DNA of 64,000 bases from DATFTF01 sp963825175 (lineage in GTDB: Bacteria; Acidobacteriota; Thermoanaerobaculia; UBA5066; Gp7-AA6). Below, one piece after another: positions 42,883 to 50,821 of the stretch. The stretch lies in the NCBI GenBank assembly GCA_963825175.1, contig CAWGSA010000002.1:1798001-1862000 (forward strand). Direction: 5' to 3'. Below the pieces are notes generated by a model, which saw only the letters and a list, made by a program, of their open reading frames with translations, had not been told where the DNA came from and ran no database searches. The first letter of the stretch is position 1. Each line of letters opens with the position of its first letter. The position numbers and the translations under genes were made by a program.

Positions 42883-44160
42883 ATGTTGGAGAAACTGGCC
42901 TTGTTCGGCGGTCTGCCGACGATCTCGGAATCGTTCCCCCGGTACAACTCGATCGGGGATGAGGAAATCGATGCCGTTGTGGCCGTGATGCGGACGGGCG
43001 TTCTCTCCCGCTACCTCGGCTGCTGGGACCCGGACTTCTACGGCGGCGATCAGGTCCGGGCCTTTGAAGGGGCCTGGGCCTCCCACTTCGGGAGCCACCA
43101 TGCGGTCGCCGTCAACTCCAACACTTCGGGGTTGATCTGTGCCGTCGGCGCTCTCGGTCTCGAGCCGGGTGACGAGGTCATCGTGAGCCCCTGGACGATG
43201 TGCGCCTCCGCGACGGCGATTCTCGTGTGGAATGCCATCCCGGTGTTTGCCGACATCGAGCGTGACACGTTCAACCTTGACCCGGAGTCCGTCGAGAAGG
43301 CCATTACCCCGCTGACCAGGGCGATCATGGTCACGAATATCTTCGGGCATGCGGCCGACCTCGACGGAATCCTGGACGTCGCCCGGCGGCACGGGCTGAA
43401 GGTCATCGAAGATTGCGCACAGGCGCCTGGAGCGATGTACAAGGGCCGGTTCGTCGGAACGGTCGCCGATATCGGCGTGTTCAGCTTCAATTACCACAAG
43501 CACATCAACACCGGCGAAGGCGGGGTGTGCATCACGGAGGACCCCGTCCTGGCCGAACGGATGCAGTTGATTCGCAATCATGCCGAAGCGGTCGTCGGCG
43601 ACAAAGGCGTTGCCGACGTGTCGAACATGGTTGGCTTCAACTTTCGGATGGGGGAGATCGAGGCAGCCATCGCCATCGAGCAGCTCAAGAAGCTGCCGTC
43701 GCTCGTGCGCGAGCGCCAGGCCGCGGCGGAGCGGCTGGCGGAGCGGCTGTCAGGTCTCAGAGGGCTGCGGACTCCGATCGTTCAGCCGGGCTGTACACAC
43801 GTCTACTACCAGTTCCCGATGATCTACGACGAGCGGCAAACCGGCGTGCCGCGTGCGCGCCTCGTGGAGGCCTTGAGCGCGGAGGGAGTGCCGTCCGTTC
43901 GGGGCGGGTACCAGAACATCCACCTTCTTCCCATGTACCAGCGAAAGACCGCCTACGGAAGCAAGGGTTTTCCGTGGGTGCCGGAGATCTACAAGGGCGA
44001 TGTGTGCTACGGGAAGGGTACCTGCCCGACCGCAGAGGACCTTCACGATCGCTCCTATCTCCGAGTCGACATGTGCATGCACCATTACAGCCAGTGCCAG
44101 ATCGATCTGATGGGGCGCGCCTTCCACAAAGTGTGGGGGGCGCTCGACCAGCTCCGATGA
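42883..44160 (+). CDS. DegT/DnrJ/EryC1/StrS sugar aminotransferase
   Basis: This 425-residue PLP enzyme starts 3 bases after the oxidoreductase stop. The PLP lysine is in FSFNYHKHINTGEGGVCIT (Lys about 206), and EDCAQAPGAMYKGR precedes it. VNSNTSGLICAVGALGL forms the phosphate-binding loop. The C-terminal 50 residues carry four cysteines (near YKGDVCYGKGTCP and VDMCMHHYSQCQ), more than expected for the family. It is distinct from the LegC-like enzyme and probably aminates the keto product of the Gfo/Idh/MocA enzyme. Confidence 0.87.
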   Translation: MLEKLALFGGLPTISESFPRYNSIGDEEIDAVVAVMRTGVLSRYLGCWDPDFYGGDQVRAFEGAWASHFGSHHAVAVNSNTSGLICAVGALGLEPGDEVIVSPWTMCASATAILVWNAIPVFADIERDTFNLDPESVEKAITPLTRAIMVTNIFGHAADLDGILDVARRHGLKVIEDCAQAPGAMYKGRFVGTVADIGVFSFNYHKHINTGEGGVCITEDPVLAERMQLIRNHAEAVVGDKGVADVSNMVGFNFRMGEIEAAIAIEQLKKLPSLVRERQAAAERLAERLSGLRGLRTPIVQPGCTHVYYQFPMIYDERQTGVPRARLVEALSAEGVPSVRGGYQNIHLLPMYQRKTAYGSKGFPWVPEIYKGDVCYGKGTCPTAEDLHDRSYLRVDMCMHHYSQCQIDLMGRAFHKVWGALDQLR

Positions 44161-45392
44161 GTGATCGGGCGACGACTTCGGCGGAGGGGCGCGGCCGTCC
44201 GGCAGGGCTGCGGGACGTCCTGTTCTTCGTCGAAGACCCTGGCGGAGCGAATTTCGTAGCGCCTCTCCTGGCGTCTGCAGCGGCGGTCGAGACGAACTGC
44301 GTGGTCCTGGCCGTGGGATTGGCCGCGGAGATTCTTCGCCGCCGGGGCGTGCCGTACCGTGAGGTCACGAGGGAGTCGGGGGTCGAGTCGGCGCTCGCCG
44401 AGGTCAAGCCCCGGCTCGTCGTGGTGGGGACCTCCACCAATCCGGACACGCTTGGGCTCGTGCTCGTGGCTGCCGCGAGGCGCGAGGGCATTCCGAGCGT
44501 CGGTGTTGTCGATGCCGCGATGAACTCGCCTCTCCGGTTTCGCGGCCGCGGGAGCGAGCCATTGGCCTTCGCGCCCGATTGGGTGCTGGTGCCGGACGAG
44601 CGGGTGGCGGCTTGCTTCGTGGAGCTCGGTCTGCGCCCGTCCCGAGTGATCGCCTGCGGCAACCCGCACTACGACCACGTTATCGATCTCGGAGAGAGGT
44701 GGCGCGCCGCGAGCAGGGCGGAGTTTCGTCGACGGGTCTTTCCCCACGCTCCTCCGGACCGGCCAATCGTGGTTTTCGCCGCCGAAGGGTCGGCGCGCGT
44801 CCTCGCCACACGACCCGAGCGGCTGGCGGCCTACGCGCTCGCGGGCCGCGGCCCCCGGTCGGGACGAACGGAAATCGCGCTGGAAGAGCTCCTCGAGGCG
44901 CTACCCACTGTTTCGCCGCGTCCCTACCTCGTCTTGCGCGCTCACCCCAAGGACCACTTCGAGGACTACGCCGCGTATTCCGCGGAAATCGATGTCCTCA
45001 GCGCCAGCGGGGACTCCTTCGAGATCATCTTCGCGGCGGATCTCGTGGTCGGGACGACCTCGATGATCGTGACCGAGGCCGCGCTGCTCGAGCGCCCGAC
45101 CATCGCCATCGTCCCGTTGCCGGAAGAGGAGAGCTGGCTCCCGTCCGTGCAGGCCGGCCGGACGCCGGTGGCCAGGACTCGGGACGACCTGACGCGCCTG
45201 CTGCGGGAGCGACTTGGGTCGCAGCCGCCGGAAGCGGGGCTCCGACCGCTGCAAGGTTCGCGAGAGCGCGCTCTGGCCGCGCTGCAGGAGATCCTGCGCG
45301 TGTCGGGCGCCCCTGCGCGCCGAGAGCCCGGATTTGCCGGTGTCCGGCTCTCGCTTCCTGATGGAGCGCGCGGCTCGAATCCTCAGAGGTAA
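44157..45392 (+). CDS. GT-B-like protein of surface-glycan operon
   Basis: This 411-residue protein begins with 20 variable residues, then VLFFVEDPGGANFVAPLL. Further motifs are RLVVVGTSTNPDTLGLVL, VVDAAMNSPLRFR, VIACGNPHYDHVID, PIVVFAAEGSARV and VGTTSMIVTEAALLERPTIAIVPL, which resembles the donor-binding end of GT-B enzymes or of UDP-GlcNAc 2-epimerases. No catalytic signature of a named family is obvious. It overlaps the aminotransferase gene by 4 bases and its stop forms TAATG with a possible upstream start of the next gene. Confidence 0.6.
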   Translation: MSDRATTSAEGRGRPAGLRDVLFFVEDPGGANFVAPLLASAAAVETNCVVLAVGLAAEILRRRGVPYREVTRESGVESALAEVKPRLVVVGTSTNPDTLGLVLVAAARREGIPSVGVVDAAMNSPLRFRGRGSEPLAFAPDWVLVPDERVAACFVELGLRPSRVIACGNPHYDHVIDLGERWRAASRAEFRRRVFPHAPPDRPIVVFAAEGSARVLATRPERLAAYALAGRGPRSGRTEIALEELLEALPTVSPRPYLVLRAHPKDHFEDYAAYSAEIDVLSASGDSFEIIFAADLVVGTTSMIVTEAALLERPTIAIVPLPEEESWLPSVQAGRTPVARTRDDLTRLLRERLGSQPPEAGLRPLQGSRERALAALQEILRVSGAPARREPGFAGVRLSLPDGARGSNPQR

Positions 45393-45469
45393 TGCCAAAC
45401 CTGTTGTGGCCAACGCCCATCCCGGCGGCGCCGGCTCGCGGGGCATGGACTGACGAACCAGACACGGGC

Positions 45470-47407
45470 ATGTCCGGAGCAGACTACAGGCGCGAGGAGC
45501 TCGTCGAGGCGCTTGGCGCCGTTGGCCTCGCCAAGGGCGACACGGCCTTCGTCCACGTCTGCCTCGAGGAGCTCGGCCGAGCCTTCGGGGCGGCGTCCCC
45601 GGAGACTCGGAATCGCCTTCTGCTCGACTGCCTGAAGGAAGTCCTGGGACCGAGCGGGACGATCCTCGTTCCGACCTACACCTTCTCCTTCTGCAGGGGA
45701 GAGACGTACGACGCCGAGCGATCGCCAACGCCGGGCGGGCTCTGGAGCACGTCGCGCGACTTTCTCGAGTTCTTTCGCATGCTGCCGGGGGCAGTTCGCT
45801 CGCGCGATCCGATCCTCTCGGTGGCCGGAATCGGACCTCGCGCCATGGATCTCCTCCGCGACGTGCCGCCGACCTGCTTCGGACCCGGCAGCGTTCACGA
45901 ACGCCTTCTCGAAGGCGACGGGAAAATCTGCATGATCGGCGTGGGGCTTTCCGAATCGAGCTTCCGGCATTACGTCGAGGAGGTTGTCGGCATCCCGGGC
46001 CGATTCAAGAAGCTCTTCACGGGCACCGTGCGGGACAACGAGTCCACGCGCAAGCAGGACTGGATCTACAACGTGCGCATTCTCGCCGACCCCTTTTTTC
46101 CGGATGGCACGAGGCTGGAGGCCGTGGCGCGCGAGAGGGGAGACCTCCGTGCGGCGCGCGTCGGGCGGAGCGAGATCCTCGGCATCGAGGCACGGCGCTA
46201 TTTCGATCTGACCGCGGAGCAGCTACGCCGCGATCCGTCGTTCACCGTCCGAGGGCCTGCCGCCGACCCCGAGGCGGCCGAGGAGGCCCGCGTCGGAGCG
46301 TCGATCCCACGCGTCGCGCTCCCCCCCGATGCCTCGATGGGACAGATCATCGATCGCCTGTGGTCCCTGCGTCGCGACCTGGTGTCCGACGGCTACGACG
46401 CGGCCCTCTCAGCGATCGGGACGCAGTTGCCCATGACCGTGCACGAGTTCCCGAGCGGCACGGAGTGCGGGACCTGGCTCGTCCCGGAGAAGTGGACCTG
46501 CCACGAGGCGTATCTCGAGACGATGGACGGCCGCCGGCTCTTCTCCTGCGCCGACCACCCGCTGCACGTCGTGTCGTATTCGCAGCCATTTGAAGGGGCT
46601 GTCACGCGTGACGAGCTCTTCCGACACCTCCACGTGCTGCCGCGCCGCCCCGAGGCGATTCCCTACGTCCTCGAGTTCTCCGAGCGCGATTGGGGTCTTT
46701 GTTGCAGCCAGCGCCAGAAGGAGTCGATCCGGGACGAGTCGTATCGCGTGGTTATCCGGACGAGCTTTCGCTACGGAACCCTCAAGATCGGGGAGGTCAT
46801 CGCTCCCGGAGAGACGGACGAGACGTTCGTCCTCTGCGCCCACCTGGACCACCCGGCGATGGTCAACGACGGCGTCTCGGGCGTGGCGGTGGGCGTCGAC
46901 GTGATGCGCCGGATCCTGGGCCGCGGGCGGCGCCGCTATACCTATCGATTCCTGATCCTCCCCGAAACGATCGGGAGCGTCGCCTGGCTCTCGCGTCATG
47001 CGGACCTCGTTGCGCGAGTCAAGGGCGGCCTCTTCCTCGAAATGCTGGGACTCGACAACCCCCACGCGCTGCAGCACTCGTTCGACGGCCGGACGGAGAT
47101 CGACCGGCTGTCCCGGTTCATCTTGAAGGCCCGGGATCCGCTGGGCTGGACCGGCGAGTTCTCGAGCGTCCTCGGCAACGCCGGACACGGGTTCGATGCC
47201 CCGGGCGTCGGATTCCCGATGCTCTCGCTCTCGCGGGTCCTGCCCACCTCGAGCCCGGACTGGCCCTACCCCGAGCACCACTCGAGCCTCGACAACCCTT
47301 CGGTCTGCTCTCCCACGCGGCTGGTCGAATCGCGGGACCTCATTCTGGCGATGGTCGACGCCCTGGAGGACAATGCGATTCCCGCCCGCGGCCTGGTGGA
47401 GGCCTGA
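45470..47407 (+). CDS. AAC(3)-type acyltransferase fused to M28-like zinc hydrolase (copy 2)
   Basis: This 645-residue paralogue of the 39748 product lacks the C-terminal winged helix. The acyltransferase half has FVHVCLEELG, SGTILVPTYTFSFCR and RSRDPILSVAGIG, where copy 1 has IHSVAGLG, so a histidine there is replaced by leucine. The hydrolase half keeps HLDHPAMVNDGVSG (His about 458), LPETIGS and EHHSSLDNP. The start at 45470 aligns with copy 1; a TAATG-coupled ATG at 45392 would add 26 unaligned residues. The 459-residue offset of the zinc histidine is the same in both copies, so they derive from an already fused ancestor. Confidence 0.76.
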   Translation: MSGADYRREELVEALGAVGLAKGDTAFVHVCLEELGRAFGAASPETRNRLLLDCLKEVLGPSGTILVPTYTFSFCRGETYDAERSPTPGGLWSTSRDFLEFFRMLPGAVRSRDPILSVAGIGPRAMDLLRDVPPTCFGPGSVHERLLEGDGKICMIGVGLSESSFRHYVEEVVGIPGRFKKLFTGTVRDNESTRKQDWIYNVRILADPFFPDGTRLEAVARERGDLRAARVGRSEILGIEARRYFDLTAEQLRRDPSFTVRGPAADPEAAEEARVGASIPRVALPPDASMGQIIDRLWSLRRDLVSDGYDAALSAIGTQLPMTVHEFPSGTECGTWLVPEKWTCHEAYLETMDGRRLFSCADHPLHVVSYSQPFEGAVTRDELFRHLHVLPRRPEAIPYVLEFSERDWGLCCSQRQKESIRDESYRVVIRTSFRYGTLKIGEVIAPGETDETFVLCAHLDHPAMVNDGVSGVAVGVDVMRRILGRGRRRYTYRFLILPETIGSVAWLSRHADLVARVKGGLFLEMLGLDNPHALQHSFDGRTEIDRLSRFILKARDPLGWTGEFSSVLGNAGHGFDAPGVGFPMLSLSRVLPTSSPDWPYPEHHSSLDNPSVCSPTRLVESRDLILAMVDALEDNAIPARGLVEA

Positions 47408-47494
47408 CCCGTTTGGAGAACCAGTCCTTTCCCCCCGGACTGGACTTGTGAAGCGCTCGGATCGTCCCTTGCGACGCTGTCGCGCGGAGGTTGC

Positions 47495-49630
47495 ATGAGA
47501 CCGTTGAGGATCTATCTGGCCGACCTCACCTATAAGACTCTGTCGCTCGCGACCGACGCCTTCCCTCTCAACGTCGGCTTGATCGCGGCCTACGCCTCCC
47601 AGAAGTTCGGCGGCGAGATCGATGTGAGGTTGTTCAAATACATCGAGGACCTCGAGGATGCCATCTTGGAGCAGCCGCCCGAGATCCTGGGTATGAGCAA
47701 CTATCCCTGGAATTTCAACCTCGGGCTCGAGTTCTTCCAAATGACGCGCGCTCTTTCGCCGGCGACCGTCTGCGTCATGGGGGGGCCGAACATCCCTCTG
47801 GATGACGGGCCGCGCACGGACTTCATACTCCGTCAATCGCTGGTCGACTTCTACGCCTACCTCGAAGGCGAGGAGGCGTTCGCCGCCCTCGTCGGACGCG
47901 CTCTGGAGCTGGGCGCCGACCGCGTGAAGATGAAGCGCGCACCGATCGACGGCTTCATTCATCGAGCCAGCGACACGGAAGTCATGAAGGGCCCCATGCT
48001 GATGCGTCGGAAGGAGCTGGATGAAATCCCGTCTCCCTACCTGACCGGCTACATGGACAAGTTCTTCGACGGCGTCCTCTCTCCGATGATGGAGACAAAT
48101 CGCGGCTGTCCCTTCTCTTGCACGTTCTGCCACGAAGGGAACGCGCTCATCAACAAAGTGAACTTTTACAGCCTCGAGCGCGTCAAGGCGGAGCTCGAAT
48201 ACATCGCCCAGGCGGTGCACCGAGCTCCGACGCTGGTCTCCAATCTCATGTTTGCGGACCCGAACTTCGCGATGTACGAGCGGGACTATCAAATCGTCGA
48301 GCACATCGAAAGCATTCAGAAGCGGTACAACTGGCCCCGATCCATCTTTGCGTCGACGGGAAAGAACCGAAAAGAGCGGATCGCCAAGTCCCTTCGGCGG
48401 CTCAACGGGTCACTGTCCATGTGGATGTCGGTCCAGTCGATGGATCCGACGGTGCTGAAGGAGATCCGTCGGGACAACATCAATACCGTCGAGATGATGG
48501 CCCTGTCCGAGGTGTATCAGGAACTTGGCCTCCCGACCCTCTCCGAGTTGATTCTCGGCCTGCCCGGCGACACTTACGAGAGGCATGTCCAGTCGCTGTC
48601 GCAGGTCATTCAGGCCGGGATCGACGTCATCGACACCTATACGTGCATGTTGTTGAACGGCACGGAGCTCAACGGCAGAGCGAGCCGCGAGAAACATGGA
48701 ATCCGTTCCCACTTCCGGATCCTGCCGCGCGATTTTGCGAAGCTGAAGAATGGCCGGGTGGCCGTCGAGATCGAGGAAGTCATCAGCGCCACGAACACGA
48801 TGTCATTCCAGGACTATCAGGAGGTTCGCAAGCTCCACTTCATGGTCGCCGTCGTGTACAACGGCGGGGGATTCGGGCCGCTCGTCAAGCTGCTCCGGCA
48901 AAGCCAGGTTTCGATCATGGGCCTTCTTCAGAGTCTCATCCGCGAGATCCGGAAGGCGCCCGCCGTCGTCCAGGAGATCTTCGACTCCTTCGTCCGCCTC
49001 ACGCGTGAGGAGCTCTGGGACAGCGAAGAGGAACTGCGCGCTCATGTCCGCTCCGGTGATAACTATCGGAAGCTTCTCGATGAGGAGATTGGAATCAACT
49101 TGATCCAAACCCACACGGCGCGGAGCCTCCGAGTCATGGACCAATGGGTCGACTTCGTCTTTCGGATCGCAGAGAGGGAGCTCGGGGAGAAGCTCAACGC
49201 CGCGGATGCTGCGGCGATGTTCGCCGACGTTCGAGCCTTCTGCTCCGGTCGAACGCATAACCTGTGGGGAACCGACCGAAACGAGGATACGCCGCGCCAT
49301 ATTCAGTGTTTCGACGTCCAGGGTTGGATGCGCGGTGGCCCCAACGCCCAATTCACCGACTACAGGTTCGAGAAGCCGGAGACCCTGGAGTTCGGTTTCT
49401 CCGCCGCCAAGAAGGAAGAGATGGCAGCGCTCATCCGTCGGTACGGAACGACGAACACCGGAATCGGTCGAATCATCGTCCAGATGGATCAGAACCGCGT
49501 CTGGCGCGAGGCCTGGGTGTGGAAGCAGGGGGTCCCCGTCGAGGCGGGCACGGCGGCGCCGGCCGAGGAAGGCGATTCGATCCGCGCAGCGACCCGGCGC
49601 GGGGAAATGGCCGGACTCCAGGCTCGATGA
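47495..49630 (+). CDS. B12-binding-type radical SAM protein
   Basis: This 711-residue protein has a cobalamin-binding-like N-terminal domain (about 1-140; PLNVGLIAAYASQKFG, EILGMSNYPWN, VCVMGGPNIPL), though no DxHxxG motif is seen, so base-off B12 binding is doubtful. The radical SAM barrel (about 195-420) has the cluster motif GCPFSCTFCHEG (Cys-x3-Cys-x2-Cys). A 280-residue C-terminal region without a recognised family follows. Such proteins methylate or rearrange unactivated carbons, and in glycan loci may C-methylate or dehydrate a sugar. The ATG lies 87 bases after the preceding stop. Confidence 0.8.
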   Translation: MRPLRIYLADLTYKTLSLATDAFPLNVGLIAAYASQKFGGEIDVRLFKYIEDLEDAILEQPPEILGMSNYPWNFNLGLEFFQMTRALSPATVCVMGGPNIPLDDGPRTDFILRQSLVDFYAYLEGEEAFAALVGRALELGADRVKMKRAPIDGFIHRASDTEVMKGPMLMRRKELDEIPSPYLTGYMDKFFDGVLSPMMETNRGCPFSCTFCHEGNALINKVNFYSLERVKAELEYIAQAVHRAPTLVSNLMFADPNFAMYERDYQIVEHIESIQKRYNWPRSIFASTGKNRKERIAKSLRRLNGSLSMWMSVQSMDPTVLKEIRRDNINTVEMMALSEVYQELGLPTLSELILGLPGDTYERHVQSLSQVIQAGIDVIDTYTCMLLNGTELNGRASREKHGIRSHFRILPRDFAKLKNGRVAVEIEEVISATNTMSFQDYQEVRKLHFMVAVVYNGGGFGPLVKLLRQSQVSIMGLLQSLIREIRKAPAVVQEIFDSFVRLTREELWDSEEELRAHVRSGDNYRKLLDEEIGINLIQTHTARSLRVMDQWVDFVFRIAERELGEKLNAADAAAMFADVRAFCSGRTHNLWGTDRNEDTPRHIQCFDVQGWMRGGPNAQFTDYRFEKPETLEFGFSAAKKEEMAALIRRYGTTNTGIGRIIVQMDQNRVWREAWVWKQGVPVEAGTAAPAEEGDSIRAATRRGEMAGLQAR

Positions 49631-49639
49631 CAAAGACCT

Positions 49640-49662
49640 GGCCACTGCCGGCCGCAGTGGCC
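49640..49662 (+). other. perfect 9-bp stem-loop between radical SAM and dioxygenase genes
   Basis: GGCCACTGC (49640-49648) pairs with GCAGTGGCC (49654-49662) around CGGCC. It begins 9 bases after the radical SAM stop. No T-run follows, so it is not a standard intrinsic terminator. It may stabilise the 3' end of upstream mRNA or reduce expression of the last gene. Confidence 0.45.
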
Positions 49663-49733
49663 TCGAATCGTAGTCTCGACGCGGGCCCCAGCCGTGCTGG
49701 AGTTCGGGAGGGGCCTTTCTCGAGGGAGGAGCG

Positions 49734-50751
49734 ATGAAGTACGGGATGCAGCGGTCTCGGGTGATCCTTGCCCTGGAGCGCATTCGGGGCGTGAGGCGGT
49801 TCCTCAGGCCCATCTACGATCGCTGGCTGACGTTCAAGTTCGGGCTCTTTTGGAAGGTGCGGAATCCCGCCAGCCGCCGCCGTTTTCAGCGCCAGGGGGT
49901 TGCGCTCGATCCGGTACAACGTTCCATCGGCGACGACTTGAAAAGCAATGGGATAACCATTACGACGTTCGATGCGCTGTTTGCCGACAGAGGTCGATGG
50001 GAGAGCCTGGAGCGCTCCGTGAAGGCCTTCGCGTCGAGTGATTTGGTTCGCAACGGGATCGATGAGTACCGGAAGGCGCTGGAATTGCAGCGCCGGGAAG
50101 GTCCAAACGGTCCGACGGCGTCCGAACGGGCCAAGATCTTGAAGAAATACTGGGTCACGGTGTTTCCGGATGATCAAAGGCCGATCGTTTCCTTGAAGAA
50201 CGAGTGGCTGCGTATGGCCCTGGATCCGCGCATTCTCAACGTGGTGAACTCCTACTTCGGGCTCTGGTCCAAACTCACGTACTTCGACCTCTGGCACACG
50301 ATCCCGGTCGATGGAGGCGGGCAGGAGCGTTTTGGATCGCAGCGGTGGCACCGGGACCCCGACGATCGAACCAAGCTCCGGCTTTACCTGTATTTCCTGG
50401 ATGTCGACGAAGGGGCGGGCCCACTCCAGTACGTCGCGGGCAGCCAGTTGAGGGGGCCGCTGTGGTCGCTCTGCCCCTGGCCCGGACCGATGGGGGCCGG
50501 CCGTGTGCCGGACGCCGAGGTCGAGCGAGGGGCCGCCGTCCGGCTGGGTCACGTGTTCGGGTCCCAGAGGATCTCTGGTCATTTGCGACACGATCGGGCT
50601 GCACCGGGGAGGCGTCGCTTCGACAGGGGCGAGGGTCCTCGCAACCTGGGCTTTCGTGACGCCCGCCTCTTTGCACCGGCGCCGCTTCGATGTCGACTGG
50701 AGCTCCGGAGCCGAAGACCTGAGCCCCGCCGCCCGATTCGCAATCACCTGA
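49734..50751 (+). CDS. phytanoyl-CoA dioxygenase family protein, one frameshift
   Basis: This is a non-haem Fe(II)/2-oxoglutarate oxygenase. The first frame gives the N-terminal region and the iron motif HxD in SQRWHRDPDDRTKL (about 205), then LYFLDVDEGAGPLQYVAGSQ. At about 50562 one extra base shifts the frame; the other frame continues with PRGSLVICDTIGLHRGG (the distal iron histidine) and ends FVTPASLHRRRFDVDW and RFAIT. Corrected length is 338 residues, typical for the family. Without correction the protein loses its third iron ligand and runs on to 51050 over the opposite-strand gene. GGAGG precedes the ATG. It would hydroxylate a sugar, lipid or small molecule. Confidence 0.72.
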
Positions 50752-50821
50752 AACCCGCGGCGGCGTACGCGTGCTCGGACCCTTCACAGAGGAAAATGGA
50801 ACAGCTCAAATCGTCGCGTGA

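Noticed and set aside
39748..47407. Aminoglycoside resistance genes of AAC(3) type
   Set aside because: The domain is fused to a hydrolase and embedded in a glycan operon. Key histidine motif segments differ, so a sugar-acyl role fits better than antibiotic resistance.
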